Source: JBBKWG01 sp037968835 (GTDB lineage: Bacteria; Pseudomonadota; Alphaproteobacteria; Rhodobacterales; Rhodobacteraceae). From it: a DNA stretch of 27,225 nt. The position numbers and the translations under genes are program-made. The DNA is taken from the NCBI GenBank assembly GCA_037968835.1, contig JBBKWG010000267.1:1-27225 (forward strand). The letters are read 5' to 3'. The notes beneath the pieces were generated by a model. It had not been told where the DNA came from and did no database searches. It saw nothing but the letters and a program-made list of their open reading frames with translations. This document shows, one piece after another, positions 15,799-22,557 of this stretch (position 1 is its first letter; every line of letters starts with the position of its first letter).

Positions 15799-15826
15799 CA
15801 ATTGACGTTCCTCCTGCGATTTTCGG

Positions 15827-16246
15827 TCAATGCGACACGAGAACGCTGCCGTTTTGGCTCACGATTCCAGAGATAGTACTGCGGCTGTTGAGGTTCATCG
15901 CGCGAACTCGCTCGCCCGCCGCACCGCGCGACAGGGCGCGACCTTCGGCTGTTATGACAAGCCTGCCGCGCCGGAAAACCAGAACAACCGGCTGATTGCG
16001 TTCAATCAGGGCGGCTGCACCGACATCGCCGGGTCGGATGGCCCGACCGGGAAAAAGCGTGACGCGTGCTTCAAGCCCAACGATCATCGCGTCTCCGTCC
16101 AGCGCGCCCGGCACCGCAACATCGACGCGTGCCAGATCGTCGACTGCGATGATTGATTGGGGCCGCACAAGCCGCGCCGCTGTCAGCGTGTCTGTAAAAG
16201 CAGGCGAAGCGCCGGCTAAGATAAGCAAGGCAAATAGGATTTTCAT
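15827..16246 (-). CDS. flgA: P-ring assembly chaperone FlgA, short form
   Basis: This 139-residue protein has a signal peptide (MKILFALLILAGASPAF) and then a SAF-like beta domain with LVRPQSIIAVDDLARVDVAV, the AIRPGDVGAAALIERNQPV motif and VRAMNLNSRSTISGIV near the end. FlgA works in the periplasm to help FlgI polymerise into the P ring. It is shorter than the roughly 220 residues of the enterobacterial protein, because the N-terminal domain is lacking, which is usual in this group. The ATG overlaps the flgG stop in ATGA. Confidence 0.93.
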   Translation of the reverse strand: MKILFALLILAGASPAFTDTLTAARLVRPQSIIAVDDLARVDVAVPGALDGDAMIVGLEARVTLFPGRAIRPGDVGAAALIERNQPVVLVFRRGRLVITAEGRALSRGAAGERVRAMNLNSRSTISGIVSQNGSVLVSH

Positions 16247-17031
16247 CGACGCACCTGCACAGTTGCGCCCAGCATCTGGTCCGCCGCCGAAATGACCTTG
16301 GCATTCAATTCATACCCACGCTGGGCCTCAATCAGTTCTGTGATTTCGCGCACAGCATCGACCGAGCTGCTTTCAAGGTAGCCCTGACGCAGCGTTCCCA
16401 ATCCGTCCGACCCCGGTGCAGAAGTGAAAGGCGCACCGGACGCGGGCGACTCAAGGAACAGATTGGACCCGATGGCCTCCAACCCCTTGGCGTTGGAGAA
16501 CCCGGCTAGAGTGAGCTGTCCAAGTTGCTCGGGCTCAACTCGATCGTCGAAGTAGGCAAAGACCTCACCCGCCCCGTCGATAGAAATCGACCGTGCATCT
16601 TCCGGAATGGTGATGTCGGGAACTACCGGATAGCCGTCCGATGTCACGATCAACCCATCGGGCGATCGCTTCAGCCCCCCATCCCTTGTATAGGCTGAAA
16701 TGCCAGAAGGCAGGGACACCTCAAGATAGCCAAGTCCTTCGATCGCAACGTCCAAATCCCCGCCTGTGGATAAGCTCGTCCCTTGCTGGATCGTCATCGA
16801 AACCGCCGTTGCCCGTACGCCAAGCCCTAGCTGAACCCCCGTTGGCAACACCGTTCCGTCAGTAGAATTGATCGTGCCCGGGCGCGCCACTTGCTGGTAG
16901 TGCAGGTCGGCGAATTCGGCGCGTCGCGCGTTGTATCCGGTCGTGCTCATATTCGCGAGATTGTTGGAAATGACTTCCACCCGCATCTGCTGAGCGCTCA
17001 TCCCGGTCGCTGCAATATTCAATGCGCGCAT
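16243..17031 (-). CDS. flgG: Flagellar distal rod protein FlgG
   Basis: This 262-residue rod protein has the N-terminal rod/hook/filament motif MRALNIAATGMSAQQMRVEV followed by ISNNLANMSTTGYNARRAEF and the C-terminal SSVDAVREITELIEAQRGYE, which is typical of FlgG. The central part contains TSDGYPVVPDITIPEDA. FlgG forms the distal rod that passes through the P and L rings. The length is standard. It follows flgF after three bases and overlaps flgA by four. Confidence 0.97.
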   Translation of the reverse strand: MRALNIAATGMSAQQMRVEVISNNLANMSTTGYNARRAEFADLHYQQVARPGTINSTDGTVLPTGVQLGLGVRATAVSMTIQQGTSLSTGGDLDVAIEGLGYLEVSLPSGISAYTRDGGLKRSPDGLIVTSDGYPVVPDITIPEDARSISIDGAGEVFAYFDDRVEPEQLGQLTLAGFSNAKGLEAIGSNLFLESPASGAPFTSAPGSDGLGTLRQGYLESSSVDAVREITELIEAQRGYELNAKVISAADQMLGATVQVRR

Positions 17032-17034
17032 GAT

Positions 17035-17760
17035 CTAGCCTCCTTGTTGTCCGATGGTGCGAATGGCGCTGCGGACCCGTTCATCCTCGCGGTCAAGAAA
17101 CGTCTGCCCCAGCTCATAGGCCCGCTGAACCTCGATCATTCGAGCGATCTCGGTCACGGGCTCGACGTTCGATCCTTCAATGAAACCTTGAAGAATGCGC
17201 GCATCTTCGACGGGAACGGCACCGGCGCCTGGATCGAAGCGGACCCCCTCGGCACGTGTCATGGTCAGTAGGTCCGACGGCTGCCAGAGACCGATCTGCG
17301 CCAAAGGATTTCCGTCGGCAGCCATGGTCCCGTCGGCTGCCACAGTTACCGATCTAGCATCTGGCGGCACGAAAATCGGCGTGCCACCGGCGTCAAGAAG
17401 TTGCGCCCCGTCCGACGCCACAAGCGTTCCGTCGGCCGAAGGCGTGAAGCTGCCGGCGCGTGTCAAGCGGTCACCCTCGGGCGTTGCCACCATGAAAAAG
17501 CCGGGTCCCTCGATTGCAAGATCGAACGCGCCGCCAGTCATCGACAATGCGCCCTGAGACAAATCGCTGCGCCGCGCCGTCGCGTTTGCCATCGACAGTG
17601 ATGGATCTCCCGCGCCGACATCTCCGACGAACTCGGCAAAGACGATGCCTTCCTTGCGGAAGCCGTCCGTCGCGACGTTCGCGATGTTGTGTGCGACGCT
17701 CTGCATTTCTCGCAGTAGCCCGGACTGGCGATTCAGCGTCGTATAAACCGAGTTTTCCAT
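17035..17760 (-). CDS. flgF: Flagellar proximal rod protein FlgF
   Basis: This 241-residue protein has MENSVYTTLNRQSGLLREMQ and HNIANVATDGFRKEGIVFAE at the start and SNVEPVTEIARMIEVQRAYE near the end, the pattern shared by FlgF and FlgG. MENSVY at the start and the shorter length separate it from FlgG. It forms the proximal rod. It is three bases from both fliQ upstream and flgG downstream, so the genes are one transcript. Confidence 0.95.
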   Translation of the reverse strand: MENSVYTTLNRQSGLLREMQSVAHNIANVATDGFRKEGIVFAEFVGDVGAGDPSLSMANATARRSDLSQGALSMTGGAFDLAIEGPGFFMVATPEGDRLTRAGSFTPSADGTLVASDGAQLLDAGGTPIFVPPDARSVTVAADGTMAADGNPLAQIGLWQPSDLLTMTRAEGVRFDPGAGAVPVEDARILQGFIEGSNVEPVTEIARMIEVQRAYELGQTFLDREDERVRSAIRTIGQQGG

Positions 17761-17763
17761 CGA

Positions 17764-18030
17764 TCAGTACCCCGCGATCAACGGAACGATGGTGTTCCTG
17801 AAGAATCCGGTCAGGGTCTCGGTCATGAAACCCATGGAAACCCAGAAAACAGCAAGCATCGCCGCCAGTTTCGGCACGAATGTCAGCGTCATTTCCTGGA
17901 TCGACGTCAATGCCTGGAACAATCCCACAAACAGCCCCGTCAACAGCGCCACCGAAAGGATCGGGACCGAGATAATTACCGCGATCCAAAGGCCCTGCCT
18001 GAGTGTGTCGAAGAAAACCGCCTCGTTCAT
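17764..18030 (-). CDS. fliQ: Export-gate membrane protein FliQ
   Basis: This 88-residue protein has two membrane helices (about 14-38 and 50-75) with LWIAVIISVPILSVALLTGL and GLFQALTSIQEMTLTFVPK, the conserved FliQ core. FliQ forms the outer part of the FliP-FliQ-FliR gate complex. The ATG shares one base with the fliE stop. Its location between rod genes, away from fliP and fliR, is usual for this group but differs from the enterobacterial fliPQR order. Confidence 0.96.
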   Translation of the reverse strand: MNEAVFFDTLRQGLWIAVIISVPILSVALLTGLFVGLFQALTSIQEMTLTFVPKLAAMLAVFWVSMGFMTETLTGFFRNTIVPLIAGY

Positions 18031-18314
18031 CAGACCGGCATCCTCAATATTTCCTGATAAGCCTCGACCACACGGTCCCGCACCGTCACCACAGTTTCCA
18101 CGGCCAGTTGCGTACTCGCGAGTGCCTCGACCAACGCGTGCGGATCGGCGGAGCCTGTCATTGCGGTGCGTGCCGCGGCTTCGGACTCGGCGAGCGTCTC
18201 GCTGAAATCCTTTGCTGCTTGCTGAAAGGAATCACCTCGCGCCGAAGGTTCCGCACGGGTCGCCGGTTTCGCACCCGAGTATCCTTGCAGCGCCTGAATT
18301 GACTTTATGTCCAC
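18030..18314 (-). CDS. fliE: MS ring-rod junction protein FliE
   Basis: This 94-residue protein has the conserved FliE C-terminal half: SFQQAAKDFSETLAESEAAA, then DPHALVEALASTQLAVETVV and VVEAYQEILRMPV. FliE links the MS ring and export gate to the FlgB rod and is the first rod protein exported. It lies 11 bases after flgC and overlaps fliQ by one base. Confidence 0.95.
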   Translation of the reverse strand: MDIKSIQALQGYSGAKPATRAEPSARGDSFQQAAKDFSETLAESEAAARTAMTGSADPHALVEALASTQLAVETVVTVRDRVVEAYQEILRMPV

Positions 18315-18325
18315 GGCTTCCTCCC

Positions 18326-18718
18326 TTAGCGCCGCAGAAGTTCGAGCAGGCTTGAACGCATTTTGCGCGCTTGATCGAACATTCTGAGGTTGGCTTCATA
18401 GCTTCGCTGAGCTTCGCGCGCGTCGGCGATCTCGATCACCAGATTGACGTTCGATCCATCATGGTATCCTTCGCTGTCCGCCAGTGGGTGCGACGGATCA
18501 TAGAGTTGCGTCAGCGCGCTCCGGTCCAGTTCAACCGAACCGGTTTGGACCTGACCCGTTTCCCGGCCGGCCCGGACGACTTCTTCGAAAGCCGCCATCT
18601 TCCGCCGGTATCCCGGCGTATCTGCATTCGCGATATTCTCCGAAACGAACCGCAGCCGTTCGGCCTGCGCCCGCATTCCGGAAGCGGATGTTGAAGTGCT
18701 TGATTGAAATCCGTCCAC
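18326..18718 (-). CDS. flgC: Flagellar rod protein FlgC
   Basis: This 130-residue protein shows SASGMRAQAERLRFVSENIA and ANADTPGYRRKMAAFEEVV at the start and SNVNLVIEIADAREAQRSYE followed by NLRMFDQARKM at the end, which is the FlgC pattern. It forms the proximal rod with FlgB and FlgF. The tail DQARKMRSSLLELLRR is family-typical. It lies nine bases after flgB. Confidence 0.96.
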   Translation of the reverse strand: MDGFQSSTSTSASGMRAQAERLRFVSENIANADTPGYRRKMAAFEEVVRAGRETGQVQTGSVELDRSALTQLYDPSHPLADSEGYHDGSNVNLVIEIADAREAQRSYEANLRMFDQARKMRSSLLELLRR

Positions 18719-18727
18719 GACCGCCGC

Positions 18728-19117
18728 CTATCGTCCGCGCCCAAGGGATGTTCTGAGAACATCCATCGAACTGCGATAAACTGTCAGAGCAAGGTCGTGA
18801 CTGGAATTGGCTGACGCCGCGCGCACCATTTCCGCTTCCAATGACACCGTATTTCCGTTGGGCGACGACTGCCCGCCGACGTCGACCGTTCGCCATTCGG
18901 CCTTTTGCAAGCCAGGGGCTATGTGGCCCTTGCGGGACGTATGGATCAGTAGGCTTTCTCGATGATTCGCGAACGCATCGGAGAAAGTGGAAAGATCGCG
19001 GGCGCGATATCCAGGGGTATCCGCATTGGCGATATTCCTCGCCACTTGCGATTGTCGTTCACCCGCGTGGCGGGCCAAATCCTGCGCCAGGCGCATGATC
19101 TCTGGTGTGTCAAACAT
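18728..19117 (-). CDS. flgB: Flagellar rod protein FlgB
   Basis: This 129-residue protein has MFDTPEIMRLAQDLARHAGE and RNIANADTPGYRARDLSTFS, the rod-protein motif, and ends with ALTVYRSSMDVLRTSLGRGR. FlgB is the most proximal rod subunit. ATG 19117 was chosen because GGGAG lies nine bases upstream; the open frame extends to TTG 19147, which adds non-family residues. It is the first gene of the leftward unit that continues to 14572 and is divergent from fliI. Confidence 0.95.
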   Translation of the reverse strand: MFDTPEIMRLAQDLARHAGERQSQVARNIANADTPGYRARDLSTFSDAFANHRESLLIHTSRKGHIAPGLQKAEWRTVDVGGQSSPNGNTVSLEAEMVRAASANSSHDLALTVYRSSMDVLRTSLGRGR

Positions 19118-19209
19118 CGGGGTTTCTCCCTCGATCCGATGCACCAACGCTTAACCCTGATTCGTTTAAAAACAGTTTTCATGACCCAAGTCTCCAGAAA
19201 GGAGCGCAT
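19118..19209. promoter_or_regulatory. Divergent flgB / fliI promoter region
   Basis: This 92-base region lies between two divergent start codons. It contains TTAA-N11-TTAA at 19151-19169 (TTAACCCTGATTCGTTTAA), whose first half matches the TTAACC part of CtrA half-sites. Read on the opposite strand, the element at 4531-4549 matches it at 13 of 19 positions. The likely ribosome sites are GGGAG for flgB and AAAGGAG for fliI at 19198-19204. A regulatory role for the repeat is inference. Confidence 0.4.
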
Positions 19210-20571
19210 GTGAACCCGATCGCCGATTTTGGACACCTGTCAGCCGCCTTGCGCCGTCGTCCAGCAATCCGTCCTCTCGGGCGGGTGCGTTCCATTCATC
19301 AAAACCGGATCGAAGTTGTCGGTCTCTCAAACGATCTGGCATTAGGTTGCCGGGTCTCGTTTCCTTCTCAAGCAGAAGTTCTTATCGGCGAGTGCATTTC
19401 GATGACTTCCGGCTTTGCGACAATCGTCGTTGAAGGATCGGCGACTTCACTCGCCATCGACGACCCGGTCTTGATGTCAGGTCCGCCGATGTTGACGCCA
19501 GACGAAAGCTGGCTTGGACGCGTGATCGATCCCGACGGTCAACCGCTTGATGGACGCCCTTTGTTGGAGGGCAAGGACTCCGTCGCTCTTGACGCGTCGC
19601 CTCCCTCCGCAACGCGGCGACGCGACCTCGGCGACAGACTGGCAACCGGGCTGGCGGTGTTCGACACCATTCTGCCAATTGTGCGCGGCCAGCGAATCGG
19701 TCTTTTTGCCGGATCCGGCGTCGGCAAATCGAGCCTTATGGGAATCCTCGCGTCTGACCTTGAAGCTGATGTCGTCGTCGTTGGACTCGTCGGCGAACGT
19801 GGTCGCGAGGTCGGGGCTTTTGTCCGGCGTGTTCTGGGTCCGGCGGCTCAAGCCCGCAGCGTGGTGATTGCGGCCACATCGGATCGCTCGGCTCTCACCC
19901 GACGTCGCGCCGCGCTGACCGCTGTTACGGTCGCCGAATTCTTTCGCGACCAAGGTCATCATGTCCTTCTCCTTGTCGATTCCGTAACCCGGTTGGCCGA
20001 GGCACATCGCGAGATTGCTTCGGCGGCTGGCGAGGCCGCGACAATGCGAGGATATCCGCCCTCGCTAGTCCCGTTTCTCGCATCATTCACGGAAAGGACC
20101 GGACCGGGCCTGCCTGGGCAGGGCGACATTACCGCCGTAATGACCGTACTTGTCGCCGGCTCGGACATGGACGAACCGGTCGCTGATACGTTGCGCGGAA
20201 TGCTGGACGGCCATGTAGTCCTGTCGCGCGACATTGCAGAGCGCGGACGATTCCCGGCGGTTGATCTCCTTCAATCGGTTTCCCGGGCGCTGCCCGAAGC
20301 GGCGACCAAAGAGGAAAATGAGACAATCACCGAGGCGCGCCGACTGCTTGGCCTTTGGCAGCAATCTGAGATCCTTGTTCGATCAGGCCTCTACCAGTCC
20401 GGCACCAATCCTGAGTTGGACCGGGCTGTTGCTGTTTTTGAGCCGATGGAGCGATTTCTGGCAACCCGGACGACGGCACCAATCAGCGAGTCATTCGCCA
20501 AGTTAAGAACGTGTCTAAACGCCTCGTCCGAACTCGAGGATTCGGGTGATGGCAGAAAAGTTGCCTCTTGA
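19210..20571 (+). CDS. fliI: Flagellum-specific export ATPase FliI
   Basis: This 453-residue protein is the hexameric ATPase that helps unfold and feed export substrates to FlhA/FlhB. It has a beta-barrel N-domain (about 20-90), Walker A AGSGVGKS at 167-174, the GERGRE motif at 195-200, and Walker B LLLVDS at 253-258. The SYPPS-type region is GYPPSLVPFL, and a C-terminal helical domain follows. GTG 19210 has AAAGGAG five bases upstream, which fixes the start; the longer frame has no family similarity. It is transcribed alone, away from fliH, unlike the usual fliHIJ order. Confidence 0.97.
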   Translation: MNPIADFGHLSAALRRRPAIRPLGRVRSIHQNRIEVVGLSNDLALGCRVSFPSQAEVLIGECISMTSGFATIVVEGSATSLAIDDPVLMSGPPMLTPDESWLGRVIDPDGQPLDGRPLLEGKDSVALDASPPSATRRRDLGDRLATGLAVFDTILPIVRGQRIGLFAGSGVGKSSLMGILASDLEADVVVVGLVGERGREVGAFVRRVLGPAAQARSVVIAATSDRSALTRRRAALTAVTVAEFFRDQGHHVLLLVDSVTRLAEAHREIASAAGEAATMRGYPPSLVPFLASFTERTGPGLPGQGDITAVMTVLVAGSDMDEPVADTLRGMLDGHVVLSRDIAERGRFPAVDLLQSVSRALPEAATKEENETITEARRLLGLWQQSEILVRSGLYQSGTNPELDRAVAVFEPMERFLATRTTAPISESFAKLRTCLNASSELEDSGDGRKVAS

Positions 20572-20894
20572 TGCGCCATCGCATTCATATGGCGAATCTG
20601 ACGAGTGGCAGAGTGACACCTCAAAGAGCGAACCTCTCCGCAGATAGATTTCGCCAATAATAACGACAAACTATTCCAGTGACCTTTGCGGCTTAATACG
20701 CGACAATTGTTTCGGAATTATAGCCGCGCTTCTTCCGCGACGGGGCCCGCCTTGTTGGTCAGTGGCATCCGAGTTCATCGGTGGAAATTGGCGCCAAACG
20801 GCATCCAAAGCCGACACATGACAAGTCGTGGAACGATACGATCCTGCGTTCCTGAACACTTGTCGAACAATCCGTTCGCCTTTCGAAAAGGACT
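20572..20894. other. 323-base gap between convergent fliI and DUF1217 gene
   Basis: No convincing gene is seen here. Just after the fliI stop there is a weak inverted repeat, CGCCAT at 20574-20579 and ATGGCG at 20589-20594, with a nine-base loop and no T-run, which could be a poor terminator. Near the other end is CCTTT-CGA-AAAGG at 20879-20891. The composition is more AT-rich than the neighbouring genes, especially around 20655-20680. The region may be a decayed gene or a transcriptional barrier. Confidence 0.5.
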
Positions 20895-21698
20895 TCAGTT
20901 GAAAGGTTGCTGCTGTCGAAGCAAGGCCAAAGCGATGGAAGCGGAGCCACTTCCCACACCGTTAGATTGCAAACCTGATCGCAACAAGAACTTTCTCACG
21001 AGCGATTCTTGTAGCTCAGGATCGACGAAGCTCATCGCGTTACTCGTTCCGAAAACGCGCAAAGAAGCGTCTTTGAATAGGTCGAGCTGTCTGTCGATAT
21101 CGAGTGCGCCCGTCTGCAAAGGCAAACCCAATGCAGTCTCGAAAACGCGTCGCAAAGGCGGAGTGCCCATGATGGTGAACCAAGTCGCATTCTCACTTAG
21201 ATCTCGACGCCCCAAACCTTCCAGGTCCCGTTTAAATCCCATTCCCATTCGCAGATCTTCGTCCTGCTCTCCGACAGCGATCTCGAACTGGCGGGTACGA
21301 TACGCTTCCAGAACCGGCTCCGCGAAACTGCTAAGAACTGTGTTGGGTGGTGCAAGATCAAAACCGAAAGCCTTTGCCATTTCGAAATAGCGCTTGTCGG
21401 CAAATCGATTGGCGAATGCGTCTTCGTCAATCGTGCCCTCCTCCAGGATCTTGCGCACAAAGAACCTATTGTTGATATCGTCATCAAGGCCGAAGGCTCC
21501 CAAGGCAACACTCAAAAGTCGTCGATCTGAGACAAGCTCTTCGGCACTTGCGATATCGCCGATGTTTGCTTTGAAGTATTCGGAGTCGTTGACGATCTTA
21601 GCCGATCCGTCAAAAGCCGTCTGTTGCCTTTCCCGTGTGGCGGAAAGGAACGACCAACCGACGTTTCCGCCACCGGGGATGACTGGAATGTAGGTCAC
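20895..21698 (-). CDS. DUF1217 flagellar protein
   Basis: This 267-residue soluble protein matches the DUF1217 pattern of alphaproteobacterial flagellar clusters: GWSFLSATRERQQTAFDGS, the ANIGDIASAEELVSDRRLLS segment, the ALGAFGLDDDINNRFFVRKI segment, and later TPPLRRVFETALGLP. No enzymatic motif, signal peptide or membrane helix is seen. It starts with GTG in a GTGA overlap with the flbT stop and so belongs to the fliC-flaF-flbT group. Its function is not known; the position suggests a role in flagellin handling, export or filament control. Confidence 0.82.
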   Translation of the reverse strand: MTYIPVIPGGGNVGWSFLSATRERQQTAFDGSAKIVNDSEYFKANIGDIASAEELVSDRRLLSVALGAFGLDDDINNRFFVRKILEEGTIDEDAFANRFADKRYFEMAKAFGFDLAPPNTVLSSFAEPVLEAYRTRQFEIAVGEQDEDLRMGMGFKRDLEGLGRRDLSENATWFTIMGTPPLRRVFETALGLPLQTGALDIDRQLDLFKDASLRVFGTSNAMSFVDPELQESLVRKFLLRSGLQSNGVGSGSASIALALLRQQQPFN

Positions 21699-22099
21699 GA
21701 GGCCCCGGACGCTAAAAGGCGTTCTTCGCGAGGGATCAGGTCACGCAAGGCTTTTAAAGCGTGATAAAACTGCCCTTCAAGGACGTTGTCCGTAGCCGAT
21801 TTCAGCGACCTGCGGCTATCGGGGTCCAGCAATACCTGGCTGAGTTGCTCAATCCCGCTCAGAAGTTGTTTGCGCGCATCTTCGCTTGATGCTTCGCCAG
21901 AAAGGGCCAACTGCGCGATATAGCAGACGCGCTTGACCGGCGTACTGGCGTCATCGGGATGAATGGCATCCTTTAAGCGCAATATGTTCGCATTGGGTGT
22001 CAGTATCGCCATGCGCGTTCTACGGTCGCCATTCTCGATGACGGCCCCGTTGATGAGTACGCGCTCTTTTGGAGCAAGTTTCAGTATCAGTCCGCTCAT
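21695..22099 (-). CDS. flbT: Flagellin regulator FlbT
   Basis: This 134-residue protein starts MSGLILKLAPKERVLINGAV and has ENGDRRTRMAILTPNANIL and LKDAIHPDDASTPVKRVCYI, which identify FlbT. In Caulobacter, FlbT binds the 5' leader of flagellin mRNA and limits its translation or stability until the hook is complete. Some relatives act as activators, so the sign of the effect here is not known. It overlaps flaF by ATGA and the DUF1217 gene by GTGA. The flagellin mRNA leader at 24085-24296 is the likely target. Confidence 0.94.
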   Translation of the reverse strand: MSGLILKLAPKERVLINGAVIENGDRRTRMAILTPNANILRLKDAIHPDDASTPVKRVCYIAQLALSGEASSEDARKQLLSGIEQLSQVLLDPDSRRSLKSATDNVLEGQFYHALKALRDLIPREERLLASGAS

Positions 22100-22473
22100 G
22101 TTCCAACCTCCGGTTCGCGCAGGCCCTGCATGATTGCTGCGTTAACTTCGATCAGAACCGACACTTCGCCCGTGCCTCGAAGGATTTTTCGGGTCTCTGC
22201 CTCTGTGAACTCGGACAACCAGAAAAGGCGGGCTCGCAGAGATTCGGGAAGTCCATTTTCGGGCTGAGCCACATCCACCGCGAGCGCAGACCAGAGACGT
22301 CGGTTCTCGTGCAAAGCCTCGGCAAATGCGGGGAAATCGGTATCCTTGTTCTTCGCCGCGGATCGAAGCCGGTGCGAGACAATCCCAAAAAGTTCGTATT
22401 CAGTTCTTCTGGGCGAACGAAGTGGACGGGCATTTTGGCCATAGGTCCGGTGCGCGCGTTCGACGACATTCAC
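22096..22473 (-). CDS. flaF: Flagellin synthesis activator FlaF
   Basis: This 125-residue helical protein has ERAHRTYGQNARPLRSPRRT at the start followed by EYELFGIVSHRLRSA and later AFAEALHENRRLWSALAVDV, LPESLRARLFWLSEFTEAET and VLIEVNAAIMQGLR, the FlaF pattern. In relatives FlaF is needed for flagellin synthesis or export and works against FlbT. The start is GTG 22473 with GGAGG eight bases upstream. An ATG at 22478 in another frame makes a three-codon ORF (ATG CCG TGA) that overlaps this GTG. A hairpin lies just upstream of the ribosome site. Confidence 0.92.
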   Translation of the reverse strand: MNVVERAHRTYGQNARPLRSPRRTEYELFGIVSHRLRSAAKNKDTDFPAFAEALHENRRLWSALAVDVAQPENGLPESLRARLFWLSEFTEAETRKILRGTGEVSVLIEVNAAIMQGLREPEVGT

Positions 22474-22493
22474 GGCATGTTCCTCCTGGAACG

Positions 22494-22509
22494 TGGCCCT
22501 CGTGGGCCA
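22494..22509 (-). promoter_or_regulatory. Small hairpin next to the flaF ribosome site
   Basis: TGGCCC (22494-22499) and GGGCCA (22504-22509) form a six-pair stem with a four-base loop. On the flaF strand it ends a few bases before the GGAGG used by the GTG at 22473. It could reduce or time flaF translation, or protect the processed mRNA end after the fliC terminator. Its function is inference. Confidence 0.4.
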
Positions 22510-22514
22510 TCAAT

Positions 22515-22547
22515 CAAAACGGCCGGGCGCCGCTGTAGACGCCCGGC
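22515..22547 (-). terminator. Hairpin terminator or attenuator between fliC and flaF
   Basis: On the leftward strand, 10 bases after the fliC stop, GCCGGGCG (rc of 22540-22547) pairs perfectly with CGCCCGGC (rc of 22522-22529) around a ten-base loop. CGTTTTG follows. The eight-pair GC stem and short T-run form an intrinsic terminator. Because flaF, flbT and the DUF1217 gene have no other obvious promoter, partial read-through would set their level below that of flagellin. Confidence 0.75.
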
Positions 22548-22557
22548 GATGTTGCCT

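Noticed and set aside
14866..15876. 336-codon open frame on the plus strand
   Set aside because: It runs antisense to the second fliL and flgH, both of which have clear family motifs and a lipobox. The antisense product is rich in Arg, Cys and His, as usual for shadow frames.
20879..20891. CCTTT-CGA-AAAGG inverted repeat after the DUF1217 gene
   Set aside because: Only five pairs with a three-base loop and no T-run, so it is not called a terminator.
20686..21390. 234-codon open frame on the plus strand
   Set aside because: Most of it is antisense to the DUF1217 gene. The product is Ser/Arg/Lys-rich with no family match and no ribosome site.
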